A DNA stretch of 64,000 nt, taken from positions 17,873,747-17,937,746 of the forward strand of contig NC_049992.1 in assembly GCF_000003815.2 (NCBI RefSeq), written 5' to 3'. Under the pieces are notes generated by a model that saw nothing but the letters and a program-made list of their open reading frames with translations, searched no databases and was not told where the DNA came from. Below are positions 25,601 to 32,600 of the stretch, in pieces. Each line of letters begins with the position of its first letter. The stretch's first letter is position 1. This stretch comes from Branchiostoma floridae. Lineage: Eukaryota > Chordata > Leptocardii > Amphioxiformes > Branchiostomatidae. The position numbers were made by a program, and so were the translations under genes.

Positions 25601-28600
25601 ATTAATGCGCGCGTTGATTCCATCCATAATATTTACTTGCTGTGGCCTATGTAGACACAGCTAGTATTGAGTACTGATATATTGTATCTCATCTTCAGCT
25701 GCAGAGGTGGCTTCGGATGATCAAAGCCGGAAACGCGGACCCGAGCGTCTCTCCAAAGGTCGTGCTGGTCGGTAGTCATGGAGACAAGATTGACAAACAG
25801 AAAGGTGAATTTTCCAAACAAATAAGAAAGGAAGACCAAAAAAATAACATACTGGTCTCAAACCTTTTTCATACAGATATCTGAAGTAATGTAACTGGCA
25901 TTTCCGAGAATTAGGTAAAGCAACAAGTAAGAAACACGAATGCAAAATGCCTGTTTCAATAAGCTGCAAGTTATAGGGATGAGGTCTAGTTTATTTAGAT
26001 CAACTTTAAGATAGTGATTAGTCATAGTTACGTTGTTCATCAAAACGCTAAAACTTTATGGACTCGCCTTTAGAATCGTTTGCGGACTAGATGTGCCTAG
26101 TGTGCATAAGTTTTTAGCTCCTAATTACAGTAAGCAAAGGTTGGCCACCAACGAATACAATTCAACATGAAACAAGCTACTAATGGGACGAACTTAAATC
26201 ACTTCTTTCTTACGCCAAACTTTATCTGCCACAAAAAATCATAAGACCATAGCATGTCCAGGACAAAAGATACAACAACCAAAATTTTCTGCTGAAGTAC
26301 CAAGGTCACACACCAATATTTGAAGGATCCGACATGCAGCCATTTTCTTATTGTCTCTTTCCTGATTGCCAGGCTATCATTGGTTGAATGGCTAATTATG
26401 ATAGAGAGCCTTTGTTTGCCTCATTGACCTCGTTTTCGATCTATCATGGCCGCCGCGTGAGAAAGGTGTTTTCATGGAGGTAATAAATATTACACCACAG
26501 GTATGTCCCGGGCCGCTGCTCTACTGAGGTCCATGAGGGGACAGTTCCGGCACCAACTGGACATCTCCACGGAGACCTTCGTGTTAGACTGTGTGGTGTC
26601 CCAGTCACCGGACATGGACAGACTCAGAAAACACCTGGCGTGCCTTAAACAGGAAGTCTTGAAGGTAATTCTAGTTCACCTTTATTTGCTAGGTAACCTA
26701 TCTCCGTTGTCTAAAAATGGCAGGACATTTAGGAGTATAAATTCGACGGACGGTGGTTTAAAGTTGCAATATCTTCAAAATATTGCAGATTGAAACTACC
26801 ATATCATCCGTCGAATTTATATCCCAAAATATCCTGCTTTTCAACAACCGAATATAGGTTACTGGCGGATAAAGGTGACCCGGCGTTACGTCTTATCTCT
26901 AATGTGCAATTATCATCTCACTGAAGACGTCGCCTTTCCATAATTGCCACAAAGTTCTAGGCATTTTGAAACACTGATATGTTTTGATGCAATCCTTTAA
27001 TGTAGCTGCTAAGGTAAGACCGCGTTGTTGTTGTGTTTTTTTTTTTTTGCATTATATTATGACATCCTTGCTCGCATCAATTTTCGTCCATTCCAAAAAG
27101 TACAAGTGTAAATGGTACAAATAAGCTGCAGCATGAACAAATGGGTGAAAAAAAATTGAAAAGAAAAATATAACGGATACTAATGGATTTTAGGAACATT
27201 TCAATATGAATAAATCTTCCATAACACTAGGACCAGCCGCAGTTGCCGAAACTGTGTTCCGAGATAGTGAGGAAAGTGCCGGGGTGGTGCAAGAACAACC
27301 TCGGGGGTGGTGCGCCCGTCCTCCGCTGGCCGGAGTATGTGCAAGCCGTCAAAGAGATTGATCCCCTCGTGAAGGAAGACTTCCTCCTCAAGTCGACAGA
27401 ATATCTTAATGACATTGCTGAAGTAAGAGAATTGCTAGCTACATGAGCTATAACTTTTTTTCTTCTTTTTTTTTCTGCAAGGCTTGAAAGTAGGCTAAAG
27501 AACAGCGGAACTTGATACTTTTTTTTGTAGAAAGAACTGTTAGATTCTCTGACTGAATATCAAGCCAAAGTACGTACACAGTCTGTCTTTTTAATTGATG
27601 TTCTTCCTCATGCATAACAATATAACGTTAATTTCCATAGTTCATATGTACTTGATGCCTAAAAAGTGTACAAAAAATGCATTAAACAATACTGTTAAAC
27701 ATTATGCAATACTGTATATTGAAGTTGAATCTTCAACGTTTCCTTCCACGCTTTCACGTCCCTAATCCTTTTCAGATTCTGCTCGTCAAAACGACGTCCT
27801 CTGATCCGATCGTGGTGCTCACACCTCCGTGGCTGTGTGGCTATGTGTTCGGACCTCTGCTCGCGCCCGAAAACTTTCCCATCGACCACATCGAACGAGA
27901 GAGCGACGATCACGTGACCTTCCGCGAGATCTCGCGTGTTTTCTCCCGGACGGTTTCCCCCAAGATCCTCGTCTCAATCCTGCGGGAGTTCCAGATCTGC
28001 CACACGTTCGACGGGCAAGACTTCATCTTCCCGAGCCTTCTGCGCAGACTCCCTCCGCTCAAAGAAATCTGGAAACCGACCAAGTCCGAGCCTGTCGTCT
28101 ATTTCGGCAGCCAAGTTGCCTGTAAAGACGCCACGGACAGTTTTTCTCCAGATTTCTTCCCTCGTCTCCAAACGGATCTTCTGAAGGAACACCCTGGCAC
28201 CTTCCCCGTCAAACCCGCCATCTGGAAAGACGGCATGATCTTTACAGACGGCAAGAGCGAAGGACTGATAGCGATGTCCCAAGGCAACATGGCTTGTAAC
28301 ATCGTTGTGAGGAACCCTAGCGGCTATCGCGAGTACTGCTACTACCTGTTGGAGCGTATCCAAAGGAAGTTGAGTAAAGTACTTGAAGAAAGTAGTCCCG
28401 GGACAAGCGTCGTCGAGAGAGTTCTCAGCAGTCGCGCTTTGAGGGAACACAGGGACACCTTTTATTCCTACGACCGAAAGGCTGTTCAAGAATCCGCTCG
28501 CGAGAATGGTTCTCTGTCTCATCCTGACCTGCAGTGGTCAGAACGAGTCTACGACCTCGTTGTCAGTCAAGAAGGACCCAATAAGCACACGTTTCAGCTG

Positions 28601-31600
28601 GTTGCTAAGCAACTGAGGTCAACGGAGTGGCGGGAACTTGGAAGGGAGCTCGGCCTGTCGGACTCGAAGTTAGACCGAGTGCAAAAGGACTACAGTGGCG
28701 ACTTGCGGGAGACAGTGTACAGGATGTTGACAATGTGGGAGGAAGAAGCGGACTGTTCGTGTAGCGTGGGTCGTGAGAAGTTATCAAAAGCGCTGGTCAC
28801 TGTAAATAGACGAGACATTGCAGATGAACTGATGTGCGACGAAAGGTAAGGCCTAGCAAAAATACTGTGTTTCTAATAACGGCCTCAAAATTAGGATCGT
28901 TAGGTAGGGATCTATTTTCATTCTATTAGGTTTCAACCAAAGTGATGCAAGACTCTGCTGATGCATTTTAGGTTTACGTTGCTAAAATGTATCGGATACA
29001 TTTTAGCAACGTAAACCTAAAATGCATCAGCAGGCACTGTATTTTCAACATCATATTGTAATGATACAGAAGTACATTTTACATGCACAGGCATATTGAT
29101 AAACTGAACAAAGAATTACAGTGTTTACTACACTACTACCCGTTCTTACTGCTGCCCATTGCTGTATGAAAACTAATAGTTACAGTATTGTTAAAGGTAT
29201 TTCATCAGCCCAAGTAAACGTCATAGATTCTCGGATGCCATTTAGTTTGTATTGAAATCCAAAGTGTCACACAGAAACATTGCACATGCGTGATCTTTCG
29301 AAAGCGCCCTCAAGCGATTCACAGCTTGTCTGCACCCTCACTTGGAACTGGAAGGCTGTCGACCGGCCCTGCAACCTGACAGTACACCACGCAAGCTTGC
29401 GCTTTATTAATGTACTTGTGCCTGCGCTTACTTGGCAAAATAGAGTTGGGGTTTTAATGTTTAACCTGTTTCTTAAGAATAAAAGAAAAAAATGCTCGTG
29501 ATTCTAAAGTAATGATCTAAACTGCAATGTCCATGGATCTTAAGGAGTATAGCTTGTTGGTACGTCTTTTTGCCGCGTTTCTCGCAGTGACTGTACGTAC
29601 CATACATCTGCTTGAATACTACATTTACCAGTAAGGCCATGTTGATTTGATTATATGGATGACATCCGCGCTCGCACCAATTTTCGGCCGTTTCCAAAAA
29701 AAAAGAAGTTTTTGACCACACAATAAATTGTGCAAAGCAGCTGTAAAATGAGCACAAATATTCTGTAGATTGAAAAAAAAAAGGATCTGAAAACAGATAA
29801 CTAATCATAGTCTAATGCCATAGAATGTCAAAATAAATCTAAATTCAAAGAATAAGATGTGAAAGGACAGAAAGAAAAAAATCTACTGTTGGTAGGGGGA
29901 GGTACCAGTACAGAAAATTCAGGTCCCGTTCAGGTCCAGAGGATCATTTTCAGGTCCGGATCTGAACCTGGACCTGATTGTCCGTGGAAACTTGAGAACT
30001 GGCAATACTCAAAACAATGGTAATTGGTCAGTTTTGCTACAAAGGAATCTGTTTGGTGGATTATTGGACTCCCACTGGCATTTAAAAATCCCATCTCCAA
30101 GTAATAAAGGCTAACTGTCTCTGTACCTTTGACTGTAGAAACTTGGTACAATTGACTATAAACTCTACTTGACTTCCTCTTGTTGTCTTCTTGGCCCCTG
30201 GTAAGACCCCAAATGCCTGCCGACATAGTGTGTCCATTTGGAATTGGCGAAACCTGTTCCTCTGATTTTTTTCGGATTGGTCCAAGAAGAAAAAAATGTC
30301 TTGCACCCGTATAATGTACTGGTCCCTACACCTAACTGTTGGTATACCATACTATGTGTGTTTAATCCTATGTTAAACCTTCCTGGCCACTTTGATTTCA
30401 TACTGGAGGCGACTTTTTTTTTTGGCCAAACTTTTTTTTTTATTCGCTCGCTCGCATCAGTTATGGAGTTCCCAGAGGATGTCATCCATATAATCAAATC
30501 AACATGGCCTAACTTCAAAACGTACCTAATTTCTTTTTTTTTCGCACAGTGAAGCAGACCCTGAGCTCGTGCAGCCCGACACGCTGCAGAAGGTTGCAGA
30601 ATCCCTACAGCTACAGGACTGCAGGAGACTGGGCCGGGCCTTGGGCCTAACTGACGCGCAACTGGACGGTATCGAACACCGCTACCCACACAACCTCGCC
30701 GAGCAACAATACCAGGTTCTCCCTTGACCCTTTTACTCCTAGTTTTTGGCGACGCCTCAGTGGCGACGCCTTATAGTATATGGTGTGCGTCCGTTCGTTA
30801 GGAATTCCCAGATAGGTATCTCAAGAATTTTTAGTCCGCGCGTGCGTAGTTGCATCATGCTAGTCTGCATTCTTCCTTTCTCCGAAGGGGATTCCCAGCA
30901 GCCAAGTGTCTTGGAGGGTGAAAGTGATACTGCAGCTAGGGGAAGATTAGTAAGAGAACATCTGGATTTTACAGCTTCGAATATTCTTTTATGACACATG
31001 ATAAGTACACGATGGAAAAGCTTATACTTTCCAAATTAGGCCATATTCAGTTATTCATCTGGAAACCAAAAACTGATGCAAACTGGCAAATTAAAAAGTT
31101 TGACCCCCAATAAAGTTCCCTTCATTATGAAATCTAAGTGGTAAGAAAGGTTAAACATAAGATGATGATGATGGCTGTTTCTTCGAATCCGAAGATCAAT
31201 GGTAGGCAGACAAGGTTGATTAGACGACCAGTCTGCCTGGCCTGCACGTGACTGTTTAAGGTGAAGGAGGGGTGTGCACTCCCTTCTCCACCCTCTATTG
31301 GCACACTAAGTCCTACAGGGACAGAACTGTTTGCCACGTAAGACGGCCCCAGCAGATGCAGGTTTATTATTTGGAGTTTCCCTCTCGTCTATTGGCACAC
31401 TAAGCCCTACAGGGACAGAACTGTTTGCCACGTAAGACGGCCCCAGCAGATGCAGGTTTATTATTTGGAGTTTCCGTCTCCTAGGAGGACTTCCTCCTAG
31501 GATGCAAGGGGTTCCTCCTACCCCTGACTCGTGTGTCATGGCGGGTGCGTCATGCCCGAACATGCCCCTAAGGCCTACCACTGCCACAAAGGCCTGTCCT

Positions 31601-32487
31601 TGACACTAGCCGCTGCTAGGTACTCATTTACACTTGATTTAAGTGAGGAAAGTCGTGTAAAGTGCCTTTCCCAAGGGCACAAGATCAGTGACGCGGCAGC
31701 TGGATTAGAACTCAGGACCTCTTGGGCCTGAGCCCAATGTGCTGCCGATCGCGCCACGCGACCCCACACATTCTAAACATAAGACTGAACACACAACATA
31801 TAGTATACCTAAAAATAGATTCTTCATTTTTGATCTTTCACATCTTCTTAGACCTGGAAATATTCTGTGGCATTGTTTTTGCAATCCACGGCATGTATTT
31901 GCTTCTTTTGGAGCTGCTCTGTATGATTTACAGTATGGTTGAAAAAAAATTCTTATTTTTGGAAACGGCCGAAAATTAAAGCGCATGCGGACGTCATCTA
32001 TATGATCAAATCAACATGGCTTTACTACGACCTTATCCTGGTTGGGTGGACAAGGTGGACAGATATCTCCTCCACTGAGGAGTTGCCAAAAAATCAGCAC
32101 CCTCACAATGCATTCCCTCCATAAACAAGCATATGACTAATCTCCAAGCAGATCTTGCGTGGCATAAGACAGTGTCATAAGCTGGGGACGGAGTTTAGCC
32201 GGCTGTGGCCAATTTACTCCTCTGCCGTCTAAACTCCTTCCCCAGCTTATGCCACGCAAGATCTGCTTGGAGATTTGCTTATGACAGCCTACGTACATCT
32301 GAACCTTTAGCTTTACAAATATTTCTGCCCATGGTTAAACATTAACTAACGGTATTTCCGTTCACATCAGATTTTGGTTGCCTGGAGACAACAGGCTGGC
32401 AGCGCCGCCTACCGAGATTCCCTCGCCTCTGCACTGAAGGACATCGGAAGGCTTGACGTGGCAGAGGAGATACAAGAGGAGGAATGA
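16499..32487 (+). CDS. Ankyrin-ROC-COR-tandem death domain protein (DAPK-like, kinase-less)
   Basis: Seventeen coding exons join in phase: 16499-16600, 17050-17145, 19157-19258, 20117-20215, 20313-20336, 20621-20719, 21525-21623, 22438-22494, 22721-22864, 24012-24254, 25699-25804, 26501-26664, 27231-27422, 27531-27569, 27776-28845, 30550-30715, 32371-32487. The sum is 2919 bases, 972 residues. Domains: ankyrin repeats (about 1-226), Roc GTPase (about 250-440; GDEATGKST 259-267, Thr297, DFAGQ 317-321, SHGDKID 381-387), COR-like region (about 446-790), death domain 1 (about 793-875), death domain 2 (about 885-968). The order matches the C-terminal two-thirds of DAPK1, which has one death domain and an N-terminal kinase; no kinase is seen here. 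By family analogy it is a cytoplasmic GTP-regulated scaffold in death or stress signalling. The start Met is the first codon of an ankyrin cap; an upstream coding exon cannot be excluded. All splice sites are read by eye. Confidence 0.85.
16663..16790. mobile_element. Intronic foldback element (CAAATACAATT ends)
   Basis: TTCAAATACAATT...CTACAACTGG (29 bases) at the left pairs with its diverged complement at the right end (CCAGTTGTAAAG...ACATTTGAA). The core CGTTTCGAGTGACATCCATC also occurs at 4.33 kb. Confidence 0.65.
17050..17145 (+). CDS. Exon 2: ankyrin repeat
   Basis: 32 codons, phase 0 on both sides: RSALHYAASRGKLPALEWLV then ADVNAKDA. One exon equals one repeat, a pattern kept through exon 7. 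A (GT)n tract follows in the intron at about 17252-17335. Confidence 0.85.
17252..17335. repeat. (GT)n microsatellite in intron 2
   Basis: GTGTGT runs interrupted by CT and AT steps, inside the intron between ankyrin exons 2 and 3. Confidence 0.85.
17543..19073. mobile_element. 1.5-kb TIR element in intron 2, with a nested element
   Basis: Ends of about 45 bases, TAAGGCCACAGCAAGTAAAT at the left and the diverged complement (ATTTACTTGCCGTGGCCTAA) at the right, define a non-coding DNA element. A shorter relative is at 25113-25649. Inside, ACCTCCATGAAATATTT (from 17733) and inverted ATTTCATGGAGGTAAT (to about 18830) mark a second, nested insertion. No transposase frame is visible, so mobilisation would be in trans. 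Confidence 0.6.
19157..19258 (+). CDS. Exon 3: ankyrin repeat
   Basis: 34 codons, phase 0: LRRTPLHEAAAKGRV, then ILITKGAEVNVKDFA before a GTACGC donor. Canonical TPLHEAA. A different frame over the same bases looks open but is not the ankyrin frame. Confidence 0.85.
19454..20116 (+). repeat. 39-bp minisatellite built from a 3' splice site
   Basis: Seventeen units of exactly 39 bases (663 in total), plus a partial unit from about 19405, run directly into exon 4. Each unit carries CACACAG|GCTCATGAGAC, the acceptor and first bases of exon 4. In the exon-4 frame a unit reads AHETECSRTFRTQ. This frame has a TGA at 19838-19840 and is open for the seven units after it, up to the exon. Units vary mostly by single bases. 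The long open frames on both strands (13-residue repeats) are consequences of a 39-base period. Confidence 0.9.
20117..20215 (+). CDS. Exon 4: ankyrin repeat abutting the 39-bp array
   Basis: 33 codons, phase 0: AHETPLHSAAGQGRNGVVEL then GGAVNATDE before a GTTAGA donor. I chose CACACAG|GCT as acceptor because it gives a standard 33-residue repeat; ATGAG|ACG would also be in phase but is a poorer site. The array upstream offers seven in-frame alternative copies of the same acceptor. Confidence 0.8.
20313..20336 (+). CDS. Exon 5: 24-nt candidate microexon
   Basis: GTC AAT GAC CTT GAC GAG ATG GCT (VNDLDEMA) sits between a strong acceptor (CTCTTCTTCTGTTTAG) and a GTAAGC donor, phase 0 on both sides. 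Skipping it restores the normal ankyrin register between exons 4 and 6, so it probably behaves as a cassette that lengthens an ankyrin hairpin loop by eight residues. Confidence 0.5.
20621..20719 (+). CDS. Exon 6: ankyrin repeat
   Basis: 33 codons, phase 0: EHQTPLHRSALGGHVRAAQI, then LLSNGSNINIKDK before GTACGG. The acceptor (TTTTGAAAG) is weak in pyrimidines compared with the microexon's. Confidence 0.8.
21240..21445. other. GC-richer inverted structure in intron 6
   Basis: GGAGGTTCCATCGCTTTGGG and GGAACCTCC form a short hairpin near 21257-21288, followed by a G-run (GGGGGGGGG) near 21339. It resembles a degraded short interspersed element, but no family is assigned. Confidence 0.3.
21525..21623 (+). 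CDS. Exon 7: ankyrin repeat
   Basis: 33 codons, phase 0: AENAPLHCAAAGDHIEAVKL then LLSQGADVFARNK. Acceptor TTTTATCTCAG, donor GTTAGA. Confidence 0.85.
21673..21827. mobile_element. Hairpin MITE in intron 7
   Basis: The two halves are inverted copies of each other (TTTTTCTCACCT at the left end, AGGTGAGAAAAA at the right), with GATGTCTGTCAGACATCTTC in the arm. The element at 23585-23810 is related in its central arms (CCTTCCTCAGAGCTTCTGAC). Confidence 0.65.
22082..22290 (+). mobile_element. tRNA-derived SINE in intron 7
   Basis: An A-box-like TAGCTCAACTGGTAG at about 22097 and a B-box-like GGTTCAATCC at about 22162 lie the usual distance apart. The body continues with TTTCGGAAGGGACGTAAAA. The arms do not fold as a complete tRNA cloverleaf, so a SINE is preferred over a tRNA gene. 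Confidence 0.6.
22438..22494 (+). CDS. Exon 8: last, partial ankyrin repeat
   Basis: 19 codons, phase 0: ENLSPLDVAGSQSVRKLIR. Only the first helix pair start is kept, as expected for a capping repeat. It leads into the charged linker of exon 9. Acceptor TTTTCTACAG, donor GTACTG. Confidence 0.8.
22721..22864 (+). CDS. Exon 9: linker and Roc P-loop
   Basis: 48 codons, phase 0. A Gln/Arg-rich linker (ARQKQIDRQIMQHDLL) precedes IKLLVCGDEATGKSTLIGSL, a Walker A/G1 motif of the ROCO type (GxxxxGKST). The donor CGG|GTAAGA is the founder of the minisatellite that follows. Confidence 0.9.
22844..23285 (+). repeat. Minisatellite built from the exon 9 donor site
   Basis: Copies of CTGATTGGyTCACTCTGTCG + GTAAGATTACGTCACC start at 22844 (exon 9 itself), 22922, 22994, 23072, 23144 and 23216. 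The spacings of 78, 72, 78, 72 and 72 show a 150-base dimer as the higher-order unit. Most copies keep a GTAAG donor-like step. If the true donor is passed, the gene frame meets TGA at 22910-22912. Confidence 0.9.
23585..23810. mobile_element. Hairpin MITE in intron 9
   Basis: Long inverted arms, GGATATAGGAAAATTCTTGT at the left against the diverged complement at the right, with GCTTACGTTTCGGTG / CACCGAAACGTAAGC closer in. It shares its central CCTTCCTCAGAGCTTCTGAC arm with 21673-21827. Confidence 0.7.
24012..24254 (+). CDS. Exon 10: Roc switch regions
   Basis: 81 codons, phase 0. SPTAGVDVGN contains the probable G2 threonine. FAIFDFAGQAEYY is a clear G3 (DxxGQ) motif, followed by the hydrophobic strand GVYVTVYNI. 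Ends ETQTQQ|GTATTG. Confidence 0.9.
24300..25098. other. Intron 10, first part: unexplained GC-rich block
   Basis: After a (TTTA)n stretch near 24.35 kb, 24.37-24.69 kb is clearly richer in GC than the rest of the intron (AATGGAGGGCATGGCG, CGGCGGGGTTATACCGCCCC). No long frame of known type is seen. The end of the region carries GATCCTGAAGAAGGCGACAG, a phrase typical of foldback element ends. Probably a composite of decayed repeats. Confidence 0.3.
25113..25649. mobile_element. TIR element, short relative of 17543-19073
   Basis: GGCCACAGCAAGTAAATTTT at the left pairs with the complement ending GTGGCCTA at the right, within intron 10. It includes CAAGATGG repeats and a GTCACTTTTACAACT pair. 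No coding capacity. Confidence 0.65.
25699..25804 (+). CDS. Exon 11: Roc G4 motif
   Basis: 35 codons plus one base (phase 1 at the 3' end). SPKVVLVGSHGDKIDKQK carries the G4-equivalent SHGDKID, the form usual in DAPK/MFHAS-type Roc domains. Donor AAAG|GTGAAT. Confidence 0.85.
26501..26664 (+). CDS. Exon 12: Roc C-terminus
   Basis: Two bases complete a Gly codon, then 54 codons to phase 0: MSRAAALLRSMRGQFRHQL, then FVLDCVVSQSPDMDRLRKHL. FVLDCVVSQSPDM is the last Roc strand region (G5 neighbourhood). Confidence 0.85.
26675..26879. mobile_element. MITE in intron 12
   Basis: TTCACCTTTAT at the left and ATAAAGGTGA at the right, with an internal hairpin (AAATTCGACGGACGGTGG against CATCCGTCGAATTTATA). 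Same family as 6196-6403. Confidence 0.6.
27231..27422 (+). CDS. Exon 13: start of the COR-like region
   Basis: 64 codons, phase 0. KLCSEIVRKVPGWCKN, then PVLRWPEYVQAVKEI and FLLKSTEYLNDIAE. The pattern (helix, Trp-Pro, long amphipathic helix, LxxxTEYLxDIAE) fits the region after Roc in DAPK-like proteins. Confidence 0.8.
27531..27569 (+). CDS. Exon 14: 39-nt small exon
   Basis: 13 codons, phase 0: KELLDSLTEYQAK, between TACTTTTTTTTGTAG and GTACGT. Both neighbouring junctions are phase 0, so skipping would keep the frame. Confidence 0.65.
27776..28845 (+). CDS. Exon 15: COR-like region and first death domain
   Basis: 356 codons plus two bases (phase 2). The exon starts ILLVKTTSSDPIVVLTP after a CTTTTCAG acceptor. 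VVLTPPWLCGYVFGPLLAP is the DAPK-like segment after the COR start. A predicted alpha/beta region follows (EIWKPTKSEPVVYFGSQVAC). The death domain occupies the last 87 or so codons (HTFQLVAKQLRSTEWRELGR, then ELGLSDSKLDRVQKDY, then YRMLTMWEEE). The base composition is GC-rich and codon-like compared with the introns. The donor AAAG|GTAAGG is followed at once by an in-frame TAA if read through. Confidence 0.9.
28956..29032. repeat. Perfect 77-bp palindrome in intron 15
   Basis: Arms of 38 bases (28956-28993 and 28995-29032) around a single central G. Sequence starts TGCTGATGCATTTTAGG. No spacer and no visible mismatch. Confidence 0.9.
29632..30512. mobile_element. TIR element in intron 15
   Basis: TAAGGCCATGTTGATTTGAT at the left and ATCAAATCAACATGGCCTAA at the right, with ATGGATGACATCC subterminal. 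A fragment of an AGGTCC-repeat hAT-type MITE (29913-29986, related to 58115-58536) is nested inside. Solo ends of the same family occur near 32.0, 34.14 and 48.33 kb. Confidence 0.65.
30550..30715 (+). CDS. Exon 16: second death domain, first part
   Basis: One base completes Ser, then 55 codons to phase 0. Strong death-domain pattern: LQKVAESLQLQDCRRLGRAL then LGLTDAQLDGIEHRYPHNL. It is parallel to the first death domain (ELGLSDSKLDRVQKDY), which argues for an intragenic duplication. Confidence 0.9.
31295..31482. repeat. 94-bp tandem duplication in intron 16
   Basis: 31295-31388 and 31389-31482 are nearly identical (CTATTGGCACACTAAGyCCT start, TTATTATTTGGAGTTTCC end). Confidence 0.85.
31575..31770 (-). 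mobile_element. tRNA-derived SINE, minus orientation
   Basis: On the minus strand TGGCGCGATCGG (A-box-like, 31745-31756) and GTTCTAATCC (B-box-like, 31702-31711) are followed by the same body as at 11617-11815 (CCCTTGGGAAAGGCACTTTA, GAGTACCTAGC). Confidence 0.7.
32126..32285. mobile_element. Foldback MITE in intron 16
   Basis: Arms of more than 50 bases: AATCTCCAAGCAGATCTTGC with GTGGCATAAG, and their complement 70 bases on. GCCGGCTGTGGCC lies in the loop. Degenerate relatives of the arm (AAGCAGATCCTACGG) occur near 44.10 and 59.76 kb. Confidence 0.7.
32371..32487 (+). CDS. Exon 17: end of second death domain and stop
   Basis: 38 codons plus TGA: ILVAWRQQAGSAAYRDSLAS, then ALKDIGRLDVAEEIQEEE. 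The WRQQAG...LxxALxxIGRxDVAEEI ending is diagnostic of a complete death domain. Acceptor TTCCGTTCACATCAG. Confidence 0.9.
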   Translation: MLVAWRQQAGSAAYRDSLASALKDIGRLDVAEEIQEEE

Positions 32488-32600
32488 ACCCACGAATACT
32501 GCATATAACATACAGTTAAGACAGAATTTGGGAAGCACATAGGCCGAATGTAGCAGAAGAAATACAAGAGGAGGAATGAACCTACAAATACTTCATATAC
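32454..32600 (+). repeat. Partial tandem duplication of the gene's 3' end
   Basis: About 54 bases covering the last codons, stop and start of the 3' UTR recur with an offset of 93 bases (GAGGAATGAAC at 32478 and 32571). The copy has lost its reading frame context. Confidence 0.75.

Noticed and set aside
27829-28522. Other open frames over exon 15 on both strands
   Set aside because: Shadows of the long GC-rich exon, whose own frame continues in phase into both neighbouring exons and carries the death domain.
31700-31770. tRNA gene on the minus strand
   Set aside because: Same tRNA-like head and body recur at 11.6 kb; a dispersed SINE explains it better.
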